The notes under the pieces were generated by a model, which did no database searches, had not been told where the DNA came from, and saw only the letters and a list, made by a program, of their open reading frames with translations. 8,310 nucleotides of DNA from NCBI GenBank assembly GCA_031273145.1, contig JAISSL010000174.1:1-8310 (forward strand), written 5' to 3'. The position numbers were made by a program, and so were the translations under genes. Source of the DNA: Zoogloeaceae bacterium (GTDB taxonomy: Bacteria > Pseudomonadota > Gammaproteobacteria > Burkholderiales > Rhodocyclaceae). Position 1 is the first letter of the stretch, and the number at the start of each line of letters is the position of its first letter. Below are positions 1-5,272 of the stretch, piece by piece.

Positions 1-338
1 AGCGGATGCGGACTTTTGCGAACATGGAAGCCAGAGGGAATTTCCGCCCGAATCAGGTGGTCGAGCCGCGCAAAATCCAGATCGCGCTCGACCACGCGCA
101 CGGTTTCCATGCCGCAGCCAATATCCACGCCGACCATGCCCGGCACAATCTTGTCGGTGATGGTCATCGTGGTGCCGATGGTGCAGCCCTTTCCGGCGTG
201 AACGTCCGGCATGATCCGAATCCGGCTGTTCGCGAATTCCTCGCGGTTGCAGACTGCCTGAATCTGCCTGAGCGCGCCTTCCTCCAGTTCCCCGCAATAG
301 CACAGGGCGGTGTTGTGTTCGCCTTTGACCTCAATCAT
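1..338 (-). CDS. rtcB: RNA-splicing ligase RtcB, N-terminal part (runs off the left edge)
   Basis: The first 112 residues are visible. They start at an ATG (336-338, read leftward) with a GGAG ribosome-binding site 9 bases upstream. The start MIEVKGEHNTALCY, the motif MPDVHAGKGCTIGTT (residues 43-57) and VGVDIGCGM (69-77) are hallmarks of RtcB. In that family the Asp and Cys of the last motif (here D72, C75) bind the catalytic manganese. RtcB joins 2',3'-cyclic phosphate or 3'-phosphate RNA ends to 5'-OH ends using GTP, acting in RNA repair in the cytoplasm. The catalytic histidine and C-terminal part, about three quarters of a family member of about 400 residues, lie outside the window. No sigma-54 site, as is known before E. 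coli rtcBA, and no clear sigma-70 promoter is seen in the 190 bases upstream. The family assignment is firm. The physiological target is unknown. Confidence 0.95.
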   Translation of the reverse strand, partial: MIEVKGEHNTALCYCGELEEGALRQIQAVCNREEFANSRIRIMPDVHAGKGCTIGTTMTITDKIVPGMVGVDIGCGMETVRVVERDLDFARLDHLIRAEIPSGFHVRKSPHP

Positions 339-417
339 GATGTTACGCTCCGCTGTTATGTTTGCGTCTGCCTTCGCCTTGTACGATAGCCTGACTTTAA
401 CACAGAGCGCGGCAGGG

Positions 418-552
418 GCTGTTGGGAATCATGGACGATGGGAAGTTGTCTTATGCCGGAATCGTTCTATAATGACGCCACGGCATATCGCGGCTGTCAC
501 TTTTACCCAAAAACAATCGGAGCTACTGCAATGACCTCACAACGCTGGTTCG
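418..552 (+). repeat. Tandem-duplicated leader, copy 1 (promoter, 5' UTR and first codons of lipoprotein A)
   Basis: This 135-base segment recurs at 991-1126 with two substitutions and a one-base indel in its first 30 bases, plus three substitutions near 482-489. The repeat covers the promoter, the untranslated leader, the ribosome-binding site and the first seven codons. It is the conserved front end of the gene duplication. Beyond position 552 similarity continues but drops sharply. Confidence 0.9.
446..473 (+). promoter_or_regulatory. Sigma-70-type promoter of lipoprotein A
   Basis: A perfect TATAAT (468-473) lies 16 bases after TTGTCT (446-451), which matches the -35 consensus at four of six positions. 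The predicted transcript starts near 480, giving a leader of about 50 bases before the ATG at 531. The same pair of boxes is preserved in the second copy, which supports it being functional. Confidence 0.65.
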
Positions 553-926
553 TATCACTCTTTTTCCTCGCCATCCTCGCCCTGGTATCGGGTTGCGAGA
601 CGGTAAGTTACGATTACGTAGCGCCTGATTCCCCGGAAGGCAAGCAATGCGCTGTCCGCTGTGCATCGGTTCGAGAGCAGTGCATCAGTAACGAGAATCA
701 ACGCGCCAAAACCGAGCAAAGTGTCTGCGAAAGGAGAGAGGAGAACGATTATCGCGCTTGTTTGAATAGTGCTCGCAGCGACAAACAAATAAGAAACTGC
801 GACTATACAAGGCACAGTTGTTCTTTGCCGAACCTCACGGAACGATGTGAGGAGGAATATAGGCAGTGCTTCACCATCTGTGGTGGCGAGGTCTACAGAG
901 TGGTCAACAAGCCAGGGCAACGATAG
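531..926 (+). CDS. Cysteine-rich lipoprotein A (tandem paralogue)
   Basis: This is a 131-residue predicted lipoprotein of unknown function. The start at 531 is chosen because GGAG (519-522) precedes it by 8 bases and the signal peptide begins there. A longer in-frame start at 438 would lie upstream of the promoter's -10 box. The signal peptide (residues 1-21) has a basic start, a hydrophobic core and the lipobox LVSGC, so C22 should be lipidated. Glu rather than Asp follows it, so no classical inner-membrane retention signal is seen. The mature part is hydrophilic, probably helical, and has ten further cysteines (40, 44, 51, 66, 77, 90, 97, 106, 113, 117). The first and last triplets are mirror images: C-x3-C-x6-C and C-x6-C-x3-C. 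All ten are kept in the neighbouring paralogue, which suggests a periplasmic disulfide-braced fold. I do not recognise a named family. It appears to be transcribed from its own promoter. Confidence 0.85.
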   Translation: MTSQRWFVSLFFLAILALVSGCETVSYDYVAPDSPEGKQCAVRCASVREQCISNENQRAKTEQSVCERREENDYRACLNSARSDKQIRNCDYTRHSCSLPNLTERCEEEYRQCFTICGGEVYRVVNKPGQR

Positions 927-950
927 GCAGGCGCTTCGGTTTCAGTATGT

Positions 951-989
951 CCGCAGGTTGGGATGCGCGAAGCGCATTCCAACCTGCGG
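951..989. repeat. Hairpin-forming REP-like palindrome between the two lipoprotein genes
   Basis: The arms CCGCAGGTTGGGATGCGC (951-968) and GCGCATTCCAACCTGCGG (972-989) are complementary over 18 positions, with one G/T wobble and a GAA loop. It begins 25 bases after the stop of lipoprotein A and ends just before the second copy of the duplicated leader. Short intergenic palindromes of this look are scattered in many proteobacterial genomes. No T-run follows, so it is not a textbook intrinsic terminator, but a stem this strong could protect the 3' end of the transcript. Confidence 0.8.
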
Positions 990-990
990 C

Positions 991-1126
991 GCTATTGGGA
1001 ATCACGGACGATGGTGAAGTTGTCTTATGCCGGAATCGTTCTATAATGACGCCAAGGTATGTCGCGGCTGTCACTTTTACCCAAAAACAATCGGAGCTAC
1101 TGCAATGACCTCACAACGCTGGTTCG
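991..1126 (+). repeat. Tandem-duplicated leader, copy 2 (promoter, 5' UTR and first codons of lipoprotein B)
   Basis: This segment is about 96 percent identical to 418-552 over 136 bases. The one extra base lies near 1015. It brings an intact promoter, ribosome-binding site and start codon to the second paralogue. Confidence 0.9.
1020..1047 (+). promoter_or_regulatory. Sigma-70-type promoter of lipoprotein B
   Basis: TTGTCT (1020-1025) and TATAAT (1042-1047) with a 16-base spacer are identical to the promoter of the first copy, 574 bases upstream. Both paralogues are therefore expected to be transcribed independently and similarly. Confidence 0.63.
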
Positions 1127-1557
1127 GATCACTCCTGTTTCTCGCTCTTCTCGCTATGGTATCGGGTTGCGAAACTATAAGTTACGAGTACGTAGCGCCT
1201 TCTTCCCCGGAAGACAAGCAATGCGCTATCGGATGTATATCCACTCAGGAGCAGTGCCGCGATAACGAGCGCCAGCGCGTTGAAAGCGAGCGTCTGGTCG
1301 CCGAAGACGCGCGAAGAGCCTGCGAAATAGAGGAAGATGCCGTTGAACTCGCCTGTTTACGTGAGGCTCGAGGCAAAGAAGGAAAAAGAAGATGCGAAGA
1401 AGACAGGAGAAGTTGTTCTGTGCGCGTGCGAAAGGAAGACTTCGGGCAGTGCGAGCTTGGATACAAGCGGTGCTTCACCACCTGTGGCGGCGAGATCTAC
1501 AAGGTGACCACCAAGAAGGATCAGGTCATTGGCAGACAGAAACTTCTATTTCAGTAA
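1105..1557 (+). CDS. Cysteine-rich lipoprotein B (tandem paralogue)
   Basis: This is a 150-residue paralogue of the preceding gene, also of unknown function. The start at 1105 follows GGAG by 8 bases, exactly as in copy A. Residues 1-21 form a signal peptide ending in the lipobox MVSGC, so C22 is the expected lipid anchor. The first 51 residues match copy A at 38 positions. The rest is much more diverged, but all ten mature cysteines (40, 44, 51, 73, 84, 97, 104, 116, 123, 127) are retained. Two linkers differ: seven extra residues between the third and fourth cysteine and three between the seventh and eighth. The middle is rich in Glu and Arg, consistent with a helix or coiled coil. The end CFTTCGGEIYKV is shared, followed by a longer tail. 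It is probably a periplasm-facing membrane-anchored protein. The substrate or partner is not evident. Confidence 0.85.
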   Translation: MTSQRWFGSLLFLALLAMVSGCETISYEYVAPSSPEDKQCAIGCISTQEQCRDNERQRVESERLVAEDARRACEIEEDAVELACLREARGKEGKRRCEEDRRSCSVRVRKEDFGQCELGYKRCFTTCGGEIYKVTTKKDQVIGRQKLLFQ

Positions 1558-1567
1558 GCCCGCGCGG

Positions 1568-1594
1568 GTTGGGAATCATGGATGATGAGGAAGC
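1568..1594 (+). repeat. Truncated third copy of the duplicated leader's 5' end
   Basis: The 20 bases at 1568-1587 match 421-440 at 19 positions, and the following GGAAG also resembles copies 1 and 2. The similarity stops before the promoter boxes. It lies 11 bases after the stop of lipoprotein B. It may be a duplication junction or a remnant of a lost further copy. Confidence 0.6.
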
Positions 1595-1682
1595 AGACCA
1601 AGGCAGAATTGACAACGGTCACAAGTTGAACGACACTGCTTCCTTCAAGACCATTCGTCTCAAATATCGTTCGCCATTGCCC

Positions 1683-2096
1683 ATGACTATCCGACACTTT
1701 CGTCTGCTTCTCATTGCTTCGGTAGTTTTTCACATCATCAGCTGCATTGACTTTGTGCTGCCGACGCTACTGCCAGAGGAGTTTCACCAAGCTCAGGCAC
1801 TGTATGACGCCACACTTTCGACATCGCGCATTCTCTTTCTCGGCTTTGTGGGGTTTTGGATACTCGGCATGTGGCTGGTGTCCGTTTATGGCCTGTACAC
1901 GCTTCGTCATTGGGCGCCTCAGTTCTCTCTGGTCTGGACCGTGCTGCTGCTGGTAGGCGCACTCGTGCAAGGTGTATTTGCACAGTCTGGTCTTGCTAGT
2001 ATGATGGCAGGCTTCGCCGGGTACACTTGGGGCGCAGTGCTGGTCTTTGCGCTCTACCCGCCCTTCAACGCCCATTTTCAGCGGCGCGAGAGTTAG
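1683..2096 (+). CDS. Four-helix integral membrane protein of unknown function
   Basis: This is a 137-residue hydrophobic protein. Four transmembrane segments are evident, at about residues 7-28, 48-72, 80-100 and 104-125. Short charged turns separate them and there is a basic C-terminus (HFQRRES). The N-terminus MTIRHFRLL begins just before the first helix, so I chose the ATG at 1683. An in-frame ATG at 1578 would add 35 hydrophilic residues encoded partly by the leftover repeat sequence. Neither start has a convincing ribosome-binding site. A perfect TTGACA at 1609-1614 with only a weak -10 match near 1632 could be a promoter and would favour the shorter form. The gene ends 7 bases from the convergent mtgA. 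No family motif was recognised. The small four-helix layout is shared by many unrelated DUF families. Confidence 0.7.
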   Translation: MTIRHFRLLLIASVVFHIISCIDFVLPTLLPEEFHQAQALYDATLSTSRILFLGFVGFWILGMWLVSVYGLYTLRHWAPQFSLVWTVLLLVGALVQGVFAQSGLASMMAGFAGYTWGAVLVFALYPPFNAHFQRRES

Positions 2097-2103
2097 CGTA
2101 ATA

Positions 2104-2859
2104 CTATGAGTCGGGCAGCTTGGTAGCCGTCATGCGGGACTGGATGATGGCAGTTTGTTTTGCCAGCGCCTTTGATTTTGGATGTCTGTCGTAATAGCGG
2201 GGATTGGGCACCATCGCCGCAAGGCGGGCGGCCTGTCGGGAAGAAAGGCGACCTGCGCTCTTCTGGTAATAGTGCTGGGCGGCGGCTTCCGCGCCAAAGA
2301 CGCCATTGCCCCATTCGATTACGTTCAAATAAACTTCCAGAATGCGCTCTTTCTCCCAGAGCGCCTCGATCATCAGGGTAATGGCGGCCTCTTCCGCCTT
2401 ACGCAGCATCGAGCGTTGCGGACTCAAAAAGAGGTTTTTCGCCAGTTGTTGCGAAATCGTGGAACCCCCGGCGACAAAGCGCCCCTTCTTCGTGTTCTTT
2501 TCGATGGCGGTCTGAATGCCTTGCCAGTCGAATCCCCCGTGTTCCAGAAAATGCGCGTCCTCAGCGGCAATGACGGCGCGTTTCAAGTGGGGAGAAATTT
2601 CGGCATAGGGAACCCAACGGTAGGCCAATTGCGCCTCTGGTTGCTGGAGACGCAACTCGGCAAGCCGAATCTGCATGAAACGGGTCTCCTGCGGCGGCAT
2701 CCATTTCCACCACATGATCCAGCCGAAAAACCAGAGCTGAACCAGAAAACACGCAAAAACCGCCAGACTGACGCACCACTTTACGGCGCGAAAGAAGCGG
2801 AGCATCTTTCCGTCGCGCGGCCTGGCGGCCTTGGGCGAAGCAGTCTTCGGGCTATTCAT
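2104..2859 (-). CDS. mtgA: Monofunctional biosynthetic peptidoglycan transglycosylase MtgA
   Basis: This 251-residue enzyme polymerises lipid II into glycan strands at the periplasmic face of the inner membrane. It belongs to glycosyltransferase family 51 and has no transpeptidase domain. After a basic N-terminus, one transmembrane helix (about 28-51) anchors it. The family motifs follow in order: AAEDAHFLEHGGFD (98-111, with E100 as the expected catalytic glutamate), GGSTISQQLAKNLFL (131-145), RKAEEA (153-158, E157 the likely second catalytic glutamate) and ILEVYLNVIEWGNGVFG (173-189). The ATG at 2857-2859 is preferred over upstream in-frame starts. It lies 4 bases after the stop of the upstream gene, has a GGGA site 8 bases before it, and gives the usual family length. 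It is the last gene of the leftward cluster. Its by-product, undecaprenyl pyrophosphate, is the substrate of UppP encoded in the same cluster. Confidence 0.96.
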   Translation of the reverse strand: MNSPKTASPKAARPRDGKMLRFFRAVKWCVSLAVFACFLVQLWFFGWIMWWKWMPPQETRFMQIRLAELRLQQPEAQLAYRWVPYAEISPHLKRAVIAAEDAHFLEHGGFDWQGIQTAIEKNTKKGRFVAGGSTISQQLAKNLFLSPQRSMLRKAEEAAITLMIEALWEKERILEVYLNVIEWGNGVFGAEAAAQHYYQKSAGRLSSRQAARLAAMVPNPRYYDRHPKSKALAKQTAIIQSRMTATKLPDS

Positions 2860-2863
2860 CACA

Positions 2864-3376
2864 CTATTCCCGCGCGCTAGAAGGTCGCCAACCGAGAGGA
2901 TAGCCGACGCAATCAAGTTTTTCCTGCGCGATAAAATGCCGGGAAAAGCCAAAAGGACGCCTCACGCAATAGGGTTCTGAAAGGAGAGGCATGAAAGGAA
3001 CGCGGATTCGTGGTTGGGCAAGCAATCGTACTTCCCAAAGGTCGTCGCCAAAAAAAGTAAAGCGAACCGTATTCGGCTCAATCAGTTCCATGTCCCCAAA
3101 GATACCCGGCGTGTACATCAAGGCAATGGATGCCATGTCCATGACATTGTGCGTAGCGTCCACAAGCAGGAGGTCGAGTTGTTCCTCATACAGGCAGTCG
3201 TGGGTCACAAAGAGCAGGGTTTTGTCCTGCCATGCGACTGCGGCTTCCAGAAGAAGCCCCTCTATGATCGTGCCGGTCGGTTTTCCCTTAACCAGAATCT
3301 CACTCTGCGGTATCGGATGCGCTTTCGTACCCGTTTCGCTACAGTGTCTCAACGTGAATTCAGCCGTAACCTGCAT
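2864..3376 (-). CDS. Conserved-looking hypothetical protein between aroE and mtgA
   Basis: This is a 170-residue protein I do not recognise. It starts 18 bases after the aroE stop, behind a GGGG-containing ribosome-binding site. It ends 4 bases before the mtgA start, so translation is probably coupled. This precise fit, and a normal amino-acid mix, favour it over the overlapping open frames on the other strand (2991-3533, 3014-3511). No signal peptide, transmembrane helix, nucleotide-binding loop or zinc site is visible. The N-terminus (MQVTAEFTL), the alternating hydrophobic stretches (TLLFVTHD, LDLLLVD, TVRFTFFGD, EVRLLA) and scattered prolines suggest a mainly beta, soluble cytosolic protein. 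A basic PYCVRRPFGFSRHF segment (135-148) is the most distinctive part. A link to cell-wall or aromatic metabolism could only be argued from neighbours. Confidence 0.75.
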   Translation of the reverse strand: MQVTAEFTLRHCSETGTKAHPIPQSEILVKGKPTGTIIEGLLLEAAVAWQDKTLLFVTHDCLYEEQLDLLLVDATHNVMDMASIALMYTPGIFGDMELIEPNTVRFTFFGDDLWEVRLLAQPRIRVPFMPLLSEPYCVRRPFGFSRHFIAQEKLDCVGYPLGWRPSSARE

Positions 3377-3394
3377 GTGTATGCCCCGAAGGCT

Positions 3395-4219
3395 TCACGC
3401 TTGCAGAAGGGTTTGCCGCAGGGTATCGGTCGGCGGGCGCTTGCCGCGCCAGAACAGAAAGGCTTCCGCCGCCTGTTCAATCAACATGCCCAGACCCTGC
3501 GCGCGCTTTAAAACCCCGGCGCTACGCGCCTGAGCGAGAAACGGGGTTTCTTCCCTGCCATACATCATGTCGTAAGCCAGACAATCGGGCGCGAATATTG
3601 CGGCAGGCAGGGGCAGGGCTGCATCGTTTAAGCTCGCGGAAGTGGCGTTGATAACGAGATCGAACGGTTCGGAAAAATCGGCAAGGTCGGCAAAGCCCAT
3701 TCCTTGTACGCGCTTTTCTTGTGAAGAAAACAACTCTGCCAGCGCCACGGCGCGTTCCACATTGCGATTGGCAATGACGAGCAAAGCGGAATGACGTTCC
3801 AGCAAGGCAGGAAGCGCCCCCCGCGCCGCGCCGCCCGCGCCCAGAAGCAGGACGCGCTTATTCGCAACAGAAAAGGCAAGGTTTTTTTCAATGTCGACCA
3901 GTAAGCCCGCGCCATCGGTATTGTCGCCCAACAACCTGCCCGCCTCCATCTTCAGGGTATTGACCGCGCCTGCCAGACGGGCGCGGGATGTGAGTTCATC
4001 CGCCAACTGAAACGCCTCTTCCTTGAAGGGAACGGTCACGTTGCAGCCCTTGCCGCCCTCGGCGAAGAATTGCCGCGCCGCTTCGGGAAAGCCATTTAGC
4101 GGAGCCAGACGGGCTTCGTAGCGCAAATCCTCGCCCGTTGCTTGAGCAAAGGCAGCGTGGATGGTCGGACTTTTGGAATGCGCGATGGGATTGCCAAAAA
4201 CGGCGTAGAGGTCAGTCAT
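3395..4219 (-). CDS. aroE: Shikimate dehydrogenase (NADP+) AroE
   Basis: This enzyme reduces 3-dehydroshikimate to shikimate with NADPH, the fourth step of the pathway to chorismate and aromatic amino acids, in the cytoplasm. At 274 residues it has the usual length. The substrate-binding start is seen as [12 protein letters not shown] (7-18). NVTVPFKE (60-67) carries the catalytic Lys, K66. GAVNTL (84-89) and DNTDGAGL (99-106) follow, with D102 as the partner catalytic Asp. The NADP domain has GAGGAARG (127-134) and NRN (151-153). The [11 protein letters not shown] end is typical. The ATG at 4217-4219 is chosen because [12 protein letters not shown] is the family N-terminus. A longer frame from 4285 would read through the repeat cluster. 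No normal ribosome-binding site is close to the start. The nearest purine-rich run, GGGAGAGGG, is supplied by the repeat 13 bases or so upstream. Confidence 0.97.
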   Translation of the reverse strand: MTDLYAVFGNPIAHSKSPTIHAAFAQATGEDLRYEARLAPLNGFPEAARQFFAEGGKGCNVTVPFKEEAFQLADELTSRARLAGAVNTLKMEAGRLLGDNTDGAGLLVDIEKNLAFSVANKRVLLLGAGGAARGALPALLERHSALLVIANRNVERAVALAELFSSQEKRVQGMGFADLADFSEPFDLVINATSASLNDAALPLPAAIFAPDCLAYDMMYGREETPFLAQARSAGVLKRAQGLGMLIEQAAEAFLFWRGKRPPTDTLRQTLLQA

Positions 4220-4231
4220 AGCGCAATTTTT

Positions 4232-4333
4232 ACCCTCTCCCGGCGCTTCGCGCCACCCTCTCCCACAAGTGGGAGAGGGTTTCAAAATGGCTACCCTCTC
4301 CCGCTTGCGGGAGAGGGGTTGGGGGAGAGGGGG
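4232..4333. repeat. Cluster of CCCTCTCCC/GGGAGAGGG inverted repeats upstream of aroE
   Basis: There are six half-sites within about 100 bases. CCCTCTCCC lies at 4233-4241, 4256-4264 and 4294-4302. GGGAGAGGG lies at 4271-4279, 4309-4317 and 4323-4331. Two adjacent pairs form perfect hairpins, at 4255-4280 (loop CAAG) and 4294-4317 (loop CTTG). A third small hairpin GGCGC/GCGCC lies at 4242-4254. The outermost half-sites (4233-4241 and 4323-4331) can pair with each other and enclose all three, giving a cloverleaf-like four-way junction on either strand. Intergenic palindromes with this core are common in proteobacterial genomes, so this is most likely a mobile or amplified intergenic repeat. 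Confidence 0.9.
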
Positions 4334-4343
4334 CTTCTTGCAG

Positions 4344-4371
4344 ACTATACATATCAGGAAAAAACAGATAA
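4344..4371 (-). promoter_or_regulatory. Possible aroE promoter
   Basis: Read leftward, TTATCT (4366-4371, three of six consensus bases) is followed after 16 bases by TATAGT (4344-4349, five of six). It would drive aroE and the two genes after it from just behind tonB, with a leader containing the whole repeat cluster. The -35 box is weak. Confidence 0.3.
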
Positions 4372-4402
4372 AACCGGGGCTTCAACGGCTCTCAACCCGG
4401 TT
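4357..4402 (-). terminator. Possible intrinsic terminator overlapping the end of tonB
   Basis: On the leftward transcript, AACCGGG (4396-4402) pairs with CCCGGTT (4372-4378) around a 17-base loop that contains the tonB stop codon. The stem is followed by TTTT and then TTTTTT within 15 bases. The long loop and interrupted U-tract make it a weak or partial terminator. Confidence 0.35.
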
Positions 4403-5269
4403 CCCCTGGGTAAAAGACCAGGTTCGGGTGATGACCAGTTGGTCGGTATCGCGGGAGATGGCGGGCGGGAAAGGCGCATAGGGCGCGGCGGTGAGCACGA
4501 TACGCAGCGCCGCTTCATTCAGCACCTGATGCGGAGAGGGTTTATCAATGGTGATGTCAATCACATGCCCATTCCGGTCAAGCGTCACGGAGAGTTGCAG
4601 GGAGCCGTAAATCTTGCCGCGCGCCGCTTCCGGGTAATTCAGCGTCCCCCACCGCTCAACCTTCAGCCGCCAGTCCTCAATATATTGCGAAAAACGGTAT
4701 TCCAGCGCGCGCACGCCGACGTGCACCTTGCGCGGACGCTTGTTGTAGGTTTCGATGTCCTTTGCGATTTCGCCTTCCAGCCGTCTCATTTCGAGCGTCG
4801 CCTCGTCCAGATCGAAGCCTTCCGACGGGGCGGTGTTTTCAGACCTGAGCAGCTTCTTGCTTTGCAGGATGTTATCCATGCTCCGGTTGGAGACCAGCAG
4901 TTCGCGCTGCGTCGCTTCCAGCGCCTCGGTGCGCTTTCGCAACTCGGCAATCTGGGTACCCGCCTTTTCGACCGTGGGCGGCAGGGGCGAGGCAATGCGA
5001 CGATCCTGGTCGGTATTGCCGCCGCCATCCAGATTGACCTGCGCCAGCACCTGCGCCTCTTCCTTCGTCGGCGCGTTTTTCGTGTGGCTATTGACCAGCG
5101 TGACTTCCAGCCCCCGATCCCGAACCCGCTTGTTCTTGGGCGCTCCGCTAATCGTGGTACTCAGGGCTGCGCCATGCAGGAAGATGGACAGGGTAAGCGC
5201 CACGCCGAACGTGTGCAGATGGGTGTAATTCAGGCAGGCTAGCAGCAGGCGTTGGAGTGCGGCAAACAC
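4382..5269 (-). CDS. tonB: TonB-family energy transducer with coiled-coil periplasmic region
   Basis: This is a 295-residue protein that should couple the inner-membrane proton-motive force to TonB-dependent outer-membrane receptors. It starts at GTG (5267-5269), with GGAG 9 bases upstream inside the end of the preceding gene. No suitable ATG is near. The single N-terminal membrane helix (about 21-40) carries S28 and H32 in the S-x3-H spacing that TonB uses to contact ExbB/ExbD. The periplasmic middle is not proline-rich. Instead residues about 105-190 are charged and helical, probably coiled coil. The C-terminal TonB domain (about 198-292) shows YPEAARGKIYGSLQLSVTLD, DRNGHVIDI and the APYAPFPP segment. 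It starts 3 bases beyond the stop of the ribonuclease gene, so the two are co-transcribed. No exbB or exbD lies in the window. The TonB-type domain is clear. Which receptors it serves is not. Confidence 0.9.
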   Translation of the reverse strand: MFAALQRLLLACLNYTHLHTFGVALTLSIFLHGAALSTTISGAPKNKRVRDRGLEVTLVNSHTKNAPTKEEAQVLAQVNLDGGGNTDQDRRIASPLPPTVEKAGTQIAELRKRTEALEATQRELLVSNRSMDNILQSKKLLRSENTAPSEGFDLDEATLEMRRLEGEIAKDIETYNKRPRKVHVGVRALEYRFSQYIEDWRLKVERWGTLNYPEAARGKIYGSLQLSVTLDRNGHVIDITIDKPSPHQVLNEAALRIVLTAAPYAPFPPAISRDTDQLVITRTWSFTQGNRVESR

Positions 5270-5272
5270 GAC

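Noticed and set aside
438..530. In-frame N-terminal extension of lipoprotein A (and the matching one at 1027-1104 for B)
   Set aside because: The extension begins upstream of the promoter's -10 box and would bury the signal peptide. The ATG at 531/1105 has a good ribosome-binding site and a proper lipoprotein signal.
951..989. Textbook rho-independent terminator
   Set aside because: The stem is strong, but it is followed by a mixed sequence (CGCTATTGGG) rather than a T-run on either side.
531..1557. Toxin/immunity or other conflict system formed by the two lipoprotein genes
   Set aside because: The two proteins are paralogues of the same type with the same anchor and separate promoters. No toxin domain or mobile-element context is seen, so the idea has no support.
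1392..1577. Longer reading frame running into the four-helix membrane protein from inside lipoprotein B
   Set aside because: It overlaps the well-supported lipoprotein gene in another frame and adds arginine-rich sequence typical of an out-of-frame shadow.
2991..3533. Rightward frames opposite the unknown 170-residue gene (2991-3533 and 3014-3511)
   Set aside because: The leftward frame fits between aroE and mtgA with operon-like spacing and a ribosome-binding site. The rightward ones overlap aroE and are basic and cysteine-rich in a shadow-like way.
4232..4333. CRISPR array
   Set aside because: The repeated units are 9-10 bases, occur in both orientations and have irregular spacing. There are no unique spacers of regular length and no cas genes.
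4142..5242. Long rightward open frame opposite tonB and the start of aroE
   Set aside because: It is antisense to two recognised genes, is arginine-rich with low complexity, and crosses the repeat cluster. It is a shadow caused by high G+C.
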